55,008 bases of DNA from Spartinivicinus poritis (GTDB lineage: Bacteria > Pseudomonadota > Gammaproteobacteria > Pseudomonadales > Zooshikellaceae), in the NCBI RefSeq assembly GCF_028858535.1, contig NZ_JAPMOU010000038.1, forward strand, positions 1 to 55,008, in the 5' to 3' direction. Below the pieces are notes generated by a model. That model saw nothing but the letters and a program-made list of their open reading frames with translations, was not told where the DNA came from and did no database searches. Position 1 is the stretch's first letter. Every line of letters starts with the position of its first letter. The position numbers were made by a program, and so were the translations under genes. This document shows positions 8,792 through 16,988 of the stretch, piece after piece.

Positions 8792-9196
8792 CTAATGAAA
8801 CTGTTTGCTGGTTGTTATTTGGGCACTTAATAGTTGTTTGGTTGTCTGCCAATCAAATCGCTGGTTAGTTGCTTCCGCTGAAGCCTGCTGTTCCTCCAGC
8901 TGTTGATAAACAGAGATTTCTTCTTCTGGCATAAAGTGTAAACATTCTCCACCAAGTAGCCATAATAGGTCTCTGGGAATTATCGGTGTCAGCTGTGGCC
9001 AGTAACTAATCAGCTGACAAACAGTATCTTGTCCTTGTTGATAGGCGGCCTCATCACCTTGTTTGAAACGCTCAGCCAGTTCTTGGCAGCGGTTTATCCA
9101 ATTAATCAATGTTTCTTGGTTGACTTCGGAACTGGCTTGTTTAATCCCATTAGCAAGTTGATTAAATAGGGCTTCTAATGATGGTGTTGTTGACAT
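8792..9196 (-). CDS. Uncharacterised small protein near the PHA genes
   Basis: A 134-residue, mostly helical, acidic and Gln-rich protein with no signal peptide or membrane segment. A central 'IIPRDLLWLLGGECLHFMPEEEI' region looks like a conserved motif, flanked by amphipathic helices. I do not recognise a named family. It sits convergent to phaZ, with a 49-base gap, at the edge of the PHA cluster, so a role in granule biology is possible but rests on position only. The amino acid pattern and codon use look like a real gene rather than a shadow. Confidence 0.6.
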   Translation of the reverse strand: MSTTPSLEALFNQLANGIKQASSEVNQETLINWINRCQELAERFKQGDEAAYQQGQDTVCQLISYWPQLTPIIPRDLLWLLGGECLHFMPEEEISVYQQLEEQQASAEATNQRFDWQTTKQLLSAQITTSKQFH

Positions 9197-9435
9197 AGGC
9201 TTGGATTTCTAATGATGAACCTCAATTAAAAGGGAAAGGGTAGCCGATTTAGAGTTTGTTATCACTATTAAAATTTATCATTTATCAGAACCTCTTACCT
9301 ATCCTGTTGGTTGGTCAGCTGCTAATAAGTAGTTGATTACGCCTTACTCTGATGTTGATTTTTCTAGGCTCAGTATTCGTGTCTAAGAAAGTATCTACAT
9401 CAAGTCTAGTCAGACTTACTTATGGGTTACATTGC

Positions 9436-10371
9436 ATGAAGTCATTAGCACTTGAAATAAGCAACTTACATAAAACCTATGACAACGGCCATGAGGCTTT
9501 AAAAGGTATTAGTTTAGCGGTTGAGCAAGGTGACTTCTTTGCCTTGTTAGGGCCGAATGGAGCAGGCAAATCCACTACTATCGGTATAATTTCCTCATTG
9601 ATCAATAAAACGGCAGGTGATGTTTCAATCTTTGGTTACAACTTAGCTCAGCAACGTTTTCTGGCAAAAAAGCAATTAGGCGTTGTACCACAAGAGTTTA
9701 ACTTTAATCAGTTTGAAAAAACCAAGGATATTTTGGTGACTCAAGGTGGCTACTATGGCATGCGGCCACAACAGGCCAAAGCCCAGGCTGATCACTATTT
9801 AAAGCAGCTAGGTATTTGGGATAAACGTGATGTGCCAGCAAGAATGCTATCGGGAGGAATGAAGCGGCGGTTAATGATTGCACGAGCGTTAATCCACGAG
9901 CCTAATCTGTTGATTCTGGATGAGCCTACGGCGGGGGTGGATATAGAGTTGCGCCGCTCCATGTGGGAGTTTTTAACGGATATCAATAAGAATAAGGGGA
10001 TTACTATTATTTTAACCACTCATTACTTAGAAGAGGCAGAACAACTTTGTCGAAATATTGCCATTATTGACAAAGGGAGTCTGGTTGAAAATACCAGTAT
10101 GAAATCACTATTGAGACAACTTCATTTAGAAACCTTTATTCTGGACACTCGCCAAGCGATTAATGAACCACCAGTGGTTAATGGTTACCTTATGAAATTA
10201 GTCGATGATCATACACTGGAAGTGCAGGTTGAAAAAAGCCAGGGGCTTAATCCGTTATTTTCCCAGTTATCTCAGCAGCAAATTGATGTGACCAGTATGC
10301 GAAATAAAGCCAACCGGTTAGAAGAATTGTTTGTGTCTCTGGTAGAAGCTGGCAACAACAGCAGTAAATAA
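9436..10371 (+). CDS. yadG: ABC transporter ATP-binding protein (YadG-like)
   Basis: The ATPase half of an ABC-2 type exporter; 312 residues, close to E. coli YadG. Walker A is 'GPNGAGKST', the signature is 'LSGGMKRRLMIARAL', and Walker B with D-loop is 'LLILDEPTAGVD', followed by the H-loop 'LTTHYLEEAEQL'. The frame is open upstream to 9352, but homology begins at the ATG at 9436, which I chose. The gene is 13 bases before the permease, forming a two-gene operon. The substrate of YadGH is not known; ABC-2 systems move lipids, polysaccharides or drugs. Confidence 0.9.
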   Translation: MKSLALEISNLHKTYDNGHEALKGISLAVEQGDFFALLGPNGAGKSTTIGIISSLINKTAGDVSIFGYNLAQQRFLAKKQLGVVPQEFNFNQFEKTKDILVTQGGYYGMRPQQAKAQADHYLKQLGIWDKRDVPARMLSGGMKRRLMIARALIHEPNLLILDEPTAGVDIELRRSMWEFLTDINKNKGITIILTTHYLEEAEQLCRNIAIIDKGSLVENTSMKSLLRQLHLETFILDTRQAINEPPVVNGYLMKLVDDHTLEVQVEKSQGLNPLFSQLSQQQIDVTSMRNKANRLEELFVSLVEAGNNSSK

Positions 10372-10384
10372 GGAATAATGCGTT

Positions 10385-11161
10385 ATGTATTGGCAGCATA
10401 TTTGGATTGCATTTCAAACTATTTATTATAAAGAGGTACGTCGTTTCCTCCGAATTTGGCCGCAAACTTTATTACCACCAGCGATTACGATGGTGCTGTA
10501 TTTTGTTATTTTTGGCAGCATTATTGGCTCCCGAGTAGGGGAGATGGGTGGTTTTTCCTATATGGAATATGTTGTGCCAGGTTTAGTGATGATGTCGGTT
10601 ATTACTAATGCATACAGCAATGTATCTTCATCGTTTTTTAGTAATAAATTTCAAAAAAGTGTTGAGGAAATGTTGGTAGCACCGATTCCAAACTGGGTCA
10701 TACTAGCTGGCTTTGTTGCAGGGGGTGTGACCAGAAGCTTGTTAGTAGGCTTAGTTGTTACCCTGTTATCACTAGGCTTTGCCGATTTGCATATAGTGAA
10801 TATTGGAGTGACGGTGATCGCTGTGCTATTAACTGCCATTGTTTTTTCACTCGGCGGCTTTATTAATGCAATTTACGCTGATAAGTTTGATGATATTTCG
10901 ATTATCCCTACATTTGTGTTAACTCCACTAACTTATTTAGGTGGTGTATTTTATTCGGTGGAGGTGTTGCCTGAACTCTGGCGTCATTTATCTCATGCTA
11001 ATCCCATACTTTATATGGTAAATACTTTTCGCTATGGCCTATTGGGGTATGCGGATGGCATTAATATCCTGTTTTCCATTGGTATGTTGGTTTTCTTTAG
11101 TATACTGCTGACTTTGTATAGCTTAAGACTGCTGAACAAAGGCAAGGGACTGTTACATTAA
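10385..11161 (+). CDS. yadH: ABC-2 type transporter permease (YadH-like)
   Basis: A 258-residue integral inner-membrane protein with six predicted helices, matching E. coli YadH in length and order. Typical ABC-2 features are the 'GEMGGFSYMEYVVPGLVMMSVI' segment after the first helix and 'TPLTYLGGVFYSVEVLPELWRHLSHANPI' before the last helices. It forms the membrane channel for the adjacent ATPase and follows it after 13 bases with an AAGGAA ribosome site. Confidence 0.9.
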   Translation: MYWQHIWIAFQTIYYKEVRRFLRIWPQTLLPPAITMVLYFVIFGSIIGSRVGEMGGFSYMEYVVPGLVMMSVITNAYSNVSSSFFSNKFQKSVEEMLVAPIPNWVILAGFVAGGVTRSLLVGLVVTLLSLGFADLHIVNIGVTVIAVLLTAIVFSLGGFINAIYADKFDDISIIPTFVLTPLTYLGGVFYSVEVLPELWRHLSHANPILYMVNTFRYGLLGYADGINILFSIGMLVFFSILLTLYSLRLLNKGKGLLH

Positions 11162-11168
11162 AGAGAAT

Positions 11169-11210
11169 CCAGCCTGAAGACTGCTGTAGTGTAGAGGGTA
11201 TCCAGGCTGG
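11169..11210. terminator. Inverted repeat between convergent genes
   Basis: CCAGCCTG at 11169-11176 pairs perfectly with CAGGCTGG at 11203-11210, with a 26-base loop. It lies between the convergent yadH-like and adenylate cyclase genes, where a shared terminator would be expected. There is no T-run on either side, so intrinsic termination would be weak. Confidence 0.4.
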
Positions 11211-11217
11211 CTTGGTA

Positions 11218-12585
11218 CTAAATAATGACTTTATCTCGTAGCTTCTTGGCTGCATCCTGTAAGGCGGCAATAATTTTTTCTTTGTCATAACGCTGAACAT
11301 TAGCTGTATCCAGATACATTGAGAAACCTTCAAGCTCATGTTCAATAAAGCTTTGGGTAGCTCCTAGATCACGACGAAAATCTACAACCTGATAAATAGC
11401 AATAGGCCGGGAAAATCCTTTAACACTAATATTGCCTTTATCTCGGCACATGATGATATCTTTGATTAACGAATAGGTTTCGTAAGAAATTAATATCTCA
11501 TTAGGCTCAGCGCTGCTTTCTAAACGGCTGGCAAGGTTAACCTCTTTACCAATGATGGTGTAGTCCATTCTAGACTCGGCACCAAAGTTGCCCACTGTAC
11601 AATAGCCGGTATTAACCCCCATTCTGATTTCCAGTGGTTTGCTAATGCCTTGGCTACGCCACTGCTGACGTAACACTTTCATATGCTTACGCATGGCAAT
11701 GGCCATTGATACCGCTGACATGGCATCTTTTTTGGCTCCCTGACTGGTTGGGTCGCCAAAAAATACCATGATGCTATCACCCACAAATTTATCAATAGTG
11801 CCACCATATTTGAGGGCAATGTTGGACATTTCGGTCAGGTAGTTATTGAGCAAGTCGGTGAGTGCCTCAGCTTCCATTTCTTCCGTCAATTCGGTAAAGC
11901 CTTTTATGTCGGAAAAAAATACGGAAAGCTTTTTACGTTGCGTTTCTAGTCTGACCTTATGTCTGCCAGCAAAGATCATCTCATATACTTGAGGTGATAC
12001 GTATTTACATAAGTTATTGGCCAGTTGTAGTGACTTTTCTTTTTGCAGTTGTATTTCTTTTTTGCTTGTTTTGAGTTGTTCTCCGGTATGATGAAATTGG
12101 TAAGCAATATATAAAATATAAACACCACTACTGATACCTGCTGCGACAGCCATGAGTGTTGGTGTTGGCCCTGCCAGTTGGCCCCCGCCTAGTATATAAC
12201 CCGCCATGGCACTGGCAATGAGAAATAAGTTAGTTGTCGACAATGTCTGCCTACCACTAAATGCAATGGTGCTAAACTCCAGCATTAAAATAAACAAGAT
12301 GGTGGGGACTGCTGAAAACCCCACAAGCCCAATGACTATGCCAGTATTAATCGTATCTAAATAATGAAGGGTGCGCCGGCTGGCTTTGTTTGCGTATTGG
12401 AAAAAGCGCTGGCAAACCAAATATGTAATGTGAGGGTAAAGTAAAGCATAAGGAATTACCCAGAGAATGCTATGAGCTAAGTGCCCGGTGTAGGAGCCAG
12501 ATGCGATGGTTACAGCACCTGCAAGATAAGCCAGGATGCGAACATTGTAGTCCCTGATCAAGGGGTTATTAGTTACTGCACTCAT
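11218..12585 (-). CDS. Membrane class III adenylate cyclase, MASE2-like (CyaB-type)
   Basis: Probably makes cAMP at the inner membrane. The first ~165 residues form about six helices with 'ILWVIPYALLYPHITYL' (residues 40-56) and a conserved Asp/Gly helix, resembling the MASE2 sensor of Pseudomonas CyaB. A short coiled linker (170-200) leads to a class III catalytic domain. Metal-binding Asp226 ('FFSDIKGF') and Asp270 ('FVGDSIM') are present, as are the transition-state Asn350 and Arg354 ('VNLASRLE'). Lys266 and Thr343 occupy the base-selecting positions, favouring ATP over GTP. The overall length (455) matches CyaB. The activity is inferred from these residues. It is a single gene, convergent to yadH. 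Confidence 0.88.
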   Translation of the reverse strand: MSAVTNNPLIRDYNVRILAYLAGAVTIASGSYTGHLAHSILWVIPYALLYPHITYLVCQRFFQYANKASRRTLHYLDTINTGIVIGLVGFSAVPTILFILMLEFSTIAFSGRQTLSTTNLFLIASAMAGYILGGGQLAGPTPTLMAVAAGISSGVYILYIAYQFHHTGEQLKTSKKEIQLQKEKSLQLANNLCKYVSPQVYEMIFAGRHKVRLETQRKKLSVFFSDIKGFTELTEEMEAEALTDLLNNYLTEMSNIALKYGGTIDKFVGDSIMVFFGDPTSQGAKKDAMSAVSMAIAMRKHMKVLRQQWRSQGISKPLEIRMGVNTGYCTVGNFGAESRMDYTIIGKEVNLASRLESSAEPNEILISYETYSLIKDIIMCRDKGNISVKGFSRPIAIYQVVDFRRDLGATQSFIEHELEGFSMYLDTANVQRYDKEKIIAALQDAAKKLRDKVII

Positions 12586-12950
12586 CTACGTTAATGGCCT
12601 GTTCTTCAATATCGACAACAAGCAATGGGTGTGGCTGTTATCAATTATGCTTTTAATTCAAGAGGTTAGGAGTTAATCTTAACCTTTGCCACTACCTTTC
12701 TGCAATATACTCTGTGAAATAGGTGATAGTATTTTTTAGTTTTTGCTCAATATTTTATTTTGTGTTGACCCTTCTCGGCTGCATAGCAACATAAGGGGTA
12801 ACCCTAATTACCCCTGGATTATTACAAGAATAGCGGAAGGCGGCTGGATTATGGATTGTAAGCGTCAGTTATATTAATAAATGTTGAGATCTTTAGCTGG
12901 GATAGCTTTAGCACACAATGATTAGGGGGCTGGTCGCTATAGGTTGACCA
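12586..12950. other. 365-bp gap with one hairpin
   Basis: The region upstream of the minus-strand cyclase and downstream of the minus-strand EndoV-like gene. I see no coding frame of merit. The only structure is a 7-bp stem, GGGGTAA at 12795-12801 with TTACCCC at 12808-12814 and a 6-base loop; it lacks a T-run on either strand. The cyclase promoter should lie here but is not identifiable by eye. Confidence 0.5.
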
Positions 12951-13691
12951 TTATATGATAGTGAGATGCTGCTCGTTATGAATATTAGTAATAACAGGCT
13001 TGGGTTTGCGACTGGTTTCATTGGCTAGCTCCCCAAATGGTTCTGGAGAAACCAAACTGAATAACTTTGGATCATTTAAATCACGGGGCAGGGTTAGTAA
13101 GGTGTATTTTAAAGCAGTCTCTAAGTTCAGTCTGTGCCCCACTGAGATATAAACGGGTGGGTAATCTTCATGTAAACGTAAAATTGCACTATGAGCCTGT
13201 TGGTGAGTTTTTAGAGGTATCCAGGTTCCTCTTTTACGTGAAAGCTTGTGATGCACTGGCATATGAGGGATTGAGCGGATGCCAATAGAAGGGGTATTTG
13301 TTAATAGCCCGATATGGCTGGCAAGACCAAATCGGTCGGGGGGAATTAAACCTCGGCCATCACATAGAATCAGGTCTGGGTTCACTTTTAAGCTTGCTAA
13401 GGCATTGAGTAACACTGGTGCTTTTCTAAACGAGATTAAGCCATTTTGATTAGGAAAAGTCAGCTTTTCTGTGGCACTGTGTTGCTCAATTACCCTATGA
13501 TCAGGGAGTCTTAGCAAGGTGATATGAGCAGTGGAATAGTCTTGGTCTAAGTTGATTTCTACTTGTGCTCTGGCCACATACTGGATGTGAGTAAACTGGT
13601 CATCAGTAACAATCCAGGCACGCAGACACTTTTGAATAGACTCAGCCTGAGCGGGTGAGATATTCCATGGATGCAGCTGATGTATCTTCAT
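12951..13691 (-). CDS. Endonuclease V homologue with substituted active site
   Basis: 246 residues aligning along their length with endonuclease V (Nfi), which cleaves DNA or RNA next to deoxyinosine or inosine. Conserved landmarks are 'GLISFRKAPVLL' (residues 84-95), 'PDLILCDGRGLIPPDRFGLASHIGLL' (105-130, containing Asp111 and His126) and 'ISVGHRLNLETAL' (182-194). The first catalytic Asp of E. coli (D35 in 'GADVG') is replaced by Gln43 in 'RAQVE'. The catalytic Glu89 ('FREYP') is replaced by Lys90 ('FRKAP'). The frame is intact, so this is a maintained gene that is probably not a normal nuclease. Its job is unknown. The residue comparison relies on my memory of the E. coli sequence. Confidence 0.75.
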   Translation of the reverse strand: MKIHQLHPWNISPAQAESIQKCLRAWIVTDDQFTHIQYVARAQVEINLDQDYSTAHITLLRLPDHRVIEQHSATEKLTFPNQNGLISFRKAPVLLNALASLKVNPDLILCDGRGLIPPDRFGLASHIGLLTNTPSIGIRSIPHMPVHHKLSRKRGTWIPLKTHQQAHSAILRLHEDYPPVYISVGHRLNLETALKYTLLTLPRDLNDPKLFSLVSPEPFGELANETSRKPKPVITNIHNEQHLTII

Positions 13692-13834
13692 ATGTTAATA
13701 ATTGGTTAAAGATATATGTTCGAACTATTTAATACCAGTCTCTTCTAATCGTAACCTGAGTATAGAACTAATGGAAGCGTGTTTATAAAATTCCTTTCCT
13801 GTGAATCTATTTTATTGTTGATAAGTGAATATTA

Positions 13835-14404
13835 ATGGAAATCTTAACTGCATTACATAATCGAGTCTCAAAGCCTAGATTAGTTGAGCCTGGGCCTTCA
13901 GACGAACAGTTAGCGGGTATTTTTCAGGCAGCTTTAAGAGCGCCTGATCACGCCATGCTAAAACCATGGCGTTTTTTAACGATAGCGGGGACAGGGCTAG
14001 AGAAGTTAGGGCAACTGTTTGCTGAAGCTGCGAAACAAGATCAGCCTGACTTAAGTCAAGAGGCGTTGAACAAATACTTAGGTATGCCATTGCGTGCACC
14101 CATGATTATTGTAGTGATTTGCAGCCCAAAGCCACACCTAAAAGTACCCGAAGTGGAACAAATCCTGTCAACTGGTGCAGCCACTCAAAATATGTTGCTG
14201 GCTTGTCATGGCATGGAACTGGGTGCTATGTGGCGAACAGGTGCGATGGCATATCATACTCATGTTAAAGCTGGACTGGGTATTGGCACAGATGAGTTGC
14301 TCGCGGGCTTTTTATATGTGGGTACACCACAAGGCTCAACTAAACGAATACCTGAATTAAATTTGACAGATTTTGTACAAAACTGGCCTTTAAACAAAAA
14401 ATAA
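13835..14404 (+). CDS. ydjA: NAD(P)H nitroreductase, YdjA-like
   Basis: A compact FMN-dependent nitroreductase-family protein of 189 residues, close in length to E. coli YdjA (183). The N-terminal 'LHNRVSKPRLVEPGPSDEQL' and 'AALRAPDHAMLKPWRF' supply FMN phosphate contacts. 'GAATQNMLLACHGMELGAMWRTG' and 'AGFLYVGTP' are the second FMN-binding region. The physiological substrate is unclear in this subfamily. It is monocistronic by appearance and divergent from the EndoV-like gene. Confidence 0.88.
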   Translation: MEILTALHNRVSKPRLVEPGPSDEQLAGIFQAALRAPDHAMLKPWRFLTIAGTGLEKLGQLFAEAAKQDQPDLSQEALNKYLGMPLRAPMIIVVICSPKPHLKVPEVEQILSTGAATQNMLLACHGMELGAMWRTGAMAYHTHVKAGLGIGTDELLAGFLYVGTPQGSTKRIPELNLTDFVQNWPLNKK

Positions 14405-14882
14405 TACAACAATAAGGATTATTTGATAGTCCTGCTTCTTGGTAATGATAGGGCTAGCTTTTTACACTTGATTGACTGTGGATATTATTCGTGCAAAGGA
14501 CTGCTGTGAGTTAACCGACATAAAAATATTGCTCTTGTTGGGTTTTCATAACTTTTTTCATAAGACAATCACAGAAATTCATATACTCCATTGTTAGACT
14601 AAATAATATTAGTTATTTCAATAAGATAGCTTAAACCTGTAAATTTTGTCGACAGTTTAACTATTAGCTCATACACTTGTGAATAAGGAGCTTAATCACA
14701 GTTTGGCAGAATAATAACGACACAACTGATTAACTGCCGCTGTTTAAGCAAGGGGAGAGAATTTAGCTTGTATTTCACTTCTACGGTAAGACCTGCATAT
14801 ACAAATTTCACTACACTGATCGCTATTAAGGAATCACACATGAAAAGTGGTGTTTGCCACTTGATTACAACAGGAAGTAGCT
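14405..14882 (+). other. 478-bp region upstream of prsK
   Basis: No credible long gene. Near its left end an imperfect hairpin (AGTCCT at 14428, AGGGCT at 14450) followed by five Ts could terminate the nitroreductase transcript. A GG-N10-GC pair at 14754-14767 is compatible with a sigma-54 promoter core but is a loose match. Close to prsK there is a 23-codon leader frame (ATG 14840, preceded by AAGGA) that overlaps the prsK start, and a hairpin AAGTGG/CCACTT at 14845-14862. The prsK ATG has its own AGGAAG site. Confidence 0.45.
14428..14463 (+). terminator. Weak intrinsic terminator after nitroreductase gene
   Basis: AGTCCT (14428-14433) can pair with AGGGCT (14450-14455) using one G-T wobble. 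A run of five Ts at 14459-14463 follows. It sits 24 bases after the nitroreductase stop codon, as expected for a terminator, but the stem is short and the loop long. Confidence 0.3.
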
Positions 14883-16988
14883 ATGGATTCAGTCGGCTTA
14901 GTCAGCTATAGCATTGCCGCCACTGCCTACCTTGCCCTCACTTTCTTGCTTTGTACCCGGCTAAAAGAAGGAACGGTTGGTGGCTGGTTGGTACTGGCTA
15001 CAGCGGGTATGTCGATATGGGCTGGTATTGTTGCCTATGCCAGTTGGGATGAAACTGTCTTTCTTGCTGATGTGCTTCCTGTAGAAGCCGTGAGGACATT
15101 ACTTTGGTGTTGGTTTTTATTAAAGCTGTTAGGTTATACAGCCTTAGCAGGCAGTAAATTTATTGCGGTAGGACGACCTGCTCTGCTAGTGGCTGTTGCT
15201 TTATTGGTTTGGCTAGAGTTGGACTCAGACTTCTTGTCGTTAGTACAGCAACAAAGTGCTTCAGATTTACGTATTATTAGCCATTTGTTATTGGCTATTG
15301 TTAGCTTATTTCTGATTGAACAACTGTACCGAAATACGCAAGTTGATAAGCGCTGGGCAGTTAAACACTTATATCTCGGATTAACGGTTGCCTTTGCCTT
15401 TGACTTTATTCTTTATGCGGAAGCATTACTTTACAGTCATATTAACCTGGTAATGTGGAATGCCAGAGGTTTGGTTGACGCTTTGATTGTGCCACTTATT
15501 GCGCTGTCTGCCACCCGTAATCCAAAATGGGCTGTGGATGTATTTGTTTCCCGACGAGTTATTTATCGAACATCTGTCTTAGTGATTACAGGTGGTTACC
15601 TGTTGGTAATGGCGATTGCGGGTTATTACATCAGGGATTTTGGAGGGGAATGGAGTGAAGTTTTTTTAGCTGTTTTTATCACTTCTGCTCTTGTTGGCTT
15701 TTTTGTTCTGTTATTTTCGGCGCAAATTCGTGCAAAAATTAAAGTCTTAATAAATAAACACTTCTTTCATTTTAAATATGACTATCGTGATGAATGGATG
15801 CGTTTAAATAATGCGCTGGTTTCTATTGATGCCACAGAGCCATTACAACAACGTTGCATTAAAGTAATGGCAGATACTGTAGATAGCCCAGCGGGTGTGC
15901 TGTGGTGTAAAGATAAAAAGTCTGTATTTCAGCCAGTTTATGGCTGGAATATGCGTTTTTCTGATCACTGGCAGGAAACCCGAGAGTCCGAGTTAGTCCG
16001 TTTTCTTATGGTTAAAAAATGGGTGATTAACAAATCTGAGTATGATGCTAATCAGTCGCTTTATGATGGGGTAGCATTTCCTGATTGGTTTACCCAAAAC
16101 GATGATAATTGGCTAATAGTACCGTTAATCAATCATGATGATTTATTTGGCTTTATTGTATTAGCTAGGCCACGAGCAAAGCGAACAATAAACTGGGAAG
16201 AGCATGACTTATTAAAAATGATTGGCTATCAACTAACGAATTATTTAGCGTTAATTAATGCGAGTGAAGAGCTGGCGAATGCCCGACAGTTTGAAGCCTA
16301 TAACCGGCTTTCTGCTTTTGTAGTGCATGATTTAAAAAATGTAGTCGCTCAACTGTCATTGATTGTCACTAATGCGTCTAAACACAAGCATAACCCTGAA
16401 TTTATAGATGATGCCTTAGAAACCTTAACTAATGCTGTGGCTAAAATGAATCGGATGCTAGAGCAGTTACGTAAAGGTAAAATACCCACTAAAAATAAGT
16501 CAATGGTTGACTTAAATACAGTTATCGCGGAAGTAGCTAGACAACAGTCAGGGTATGCTCCACATGTGACGCTGGTTAACTCAGACCAAACGATTCCATT
16601 AAATATTGATCGAGCTAAGCTGGTATCGGTGCTTGGTCATCTAGTCCAAAATGCGCAGGATGCAACGGAAGATAGCGGCTGGGTGAAGTTAACAGCAGGG
16701 CAAGACAATGATAATGCCATTATTAACATTGTTGATAATGGTGTAGGAATGGATGCTGAGTTTATTAAAACACGACTTTTTAAACCTTTTGATACAACTA
16801 AAGGAAATGCAGGCATGGGCATTGGTGTATTTGATGCCAAAGAATTTATTGAGTCTCAAGATGGCACAATTTCAGTTAACAGCGAACCTGGCAAAGGAAC
16901 CGAATTTATGATTCGTTTACCGTTGTACCAGGGGTTGCCCAATGAAGCAACAAAAAGCACTGAAGGAGAACAAGCATGTCAGATATAA
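14883..16988 (+). CDS. prsK: XrtA/PEP-CTERM system histidine kinase PrsK
   Basis: The sensor kinase of the exosortase A system. The N-terminal ~280 residues carry about eight or nine membrane helices. A GAF-like region follows (about 310-455), then a kinase core with phospho-accepting His482 in 'FVVHDLKN', the N-box 'LVQNAQDATEDSG', 'IVDNGVGMDAEF' and the ATP-lid 'GMGIGVFDAKEFI'. The 701-residue length and layout match the PrsK family. Its partner gene prsR overlaps its 3' end by 13 bases, so the two are co-translated. The inducing signal is unknown; the family is always linked to PEP-CTERM/exopolysaccharide loci. Confidence 0.93.
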   Translation: MDSVGLVSYSIAATAYLALTFLLCTRLKEGTVGGWLVLATAGMSIWAGIVAYASWDETVFLADVLPVEAVRTLLWCWFLLKLLGYTALAGSKFIAVGRPALLVAVALLVWLELDSDFLSLVQQQSASDLRIISHLLLAIVSLFLIEQLYRNTQVDKRWAVKHLYLGLTVAFAFDFILYAEALLYSHINLVMWNARGLVDALIVPLIALSATRNPKWAVDVFVSRRVIYRTSVLVITGGYLLVMAIAGYYIRDFGGEWSEVFLAVFITSALVGFFVLLFSAQIRAKIKVLINKHFFHFKYDYRDEWMRLNNALVSIDATEPLQQRCIKVMADTVDSPAGVLWCKDKKSVFQPVYGWNMRFSDHWQETRESELVRFLMVKKWVINKSEYDANQSLYDGVAFPDWFTQNDDNWLIVPLINHDDLFGFIVLARPRAKRTINWEEHDLLKMIGYQLTNYLALINASEELANARQFEAYNRLSAFVVHDLKNVVAQLSLIVTNASKHKHNPEFIDDALETLTNAVAKMNRMLEQLRKGKIPTKNKSMVDLNTVIAEVARQQSGYAPHVTLVNSDQTIPLNIDRAKLVSVLGHLVQNAQDATEDSGWVKLTAGQDNDNAIINIVDNGVGMDAEFIKTRLFKPFDTTKGNAGMGIGVFDAKEFIESQDGTISVNSEPGKGTEFMIRLPLYQGLPNEATKSTEGEQACQI

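Noticed and set aside
12795-12814. GGGGTAA/TTACCCC hairpin as a transcription terminator for the adenylate cyclase or EndoV-like gene
   Set aside because: It lies upstream of the cyclase gene and of the wrong polarity for both neighbours, with no T-run; recorded only as structure in the gap.
14441-14454. A GG-N10-GC pair just after the nitroreductase gene, possibly a sigma-54 promoter
   Set aside because: It overlaps the putative terminator, is over 400 bases from prsK and matches the consensus poorly.
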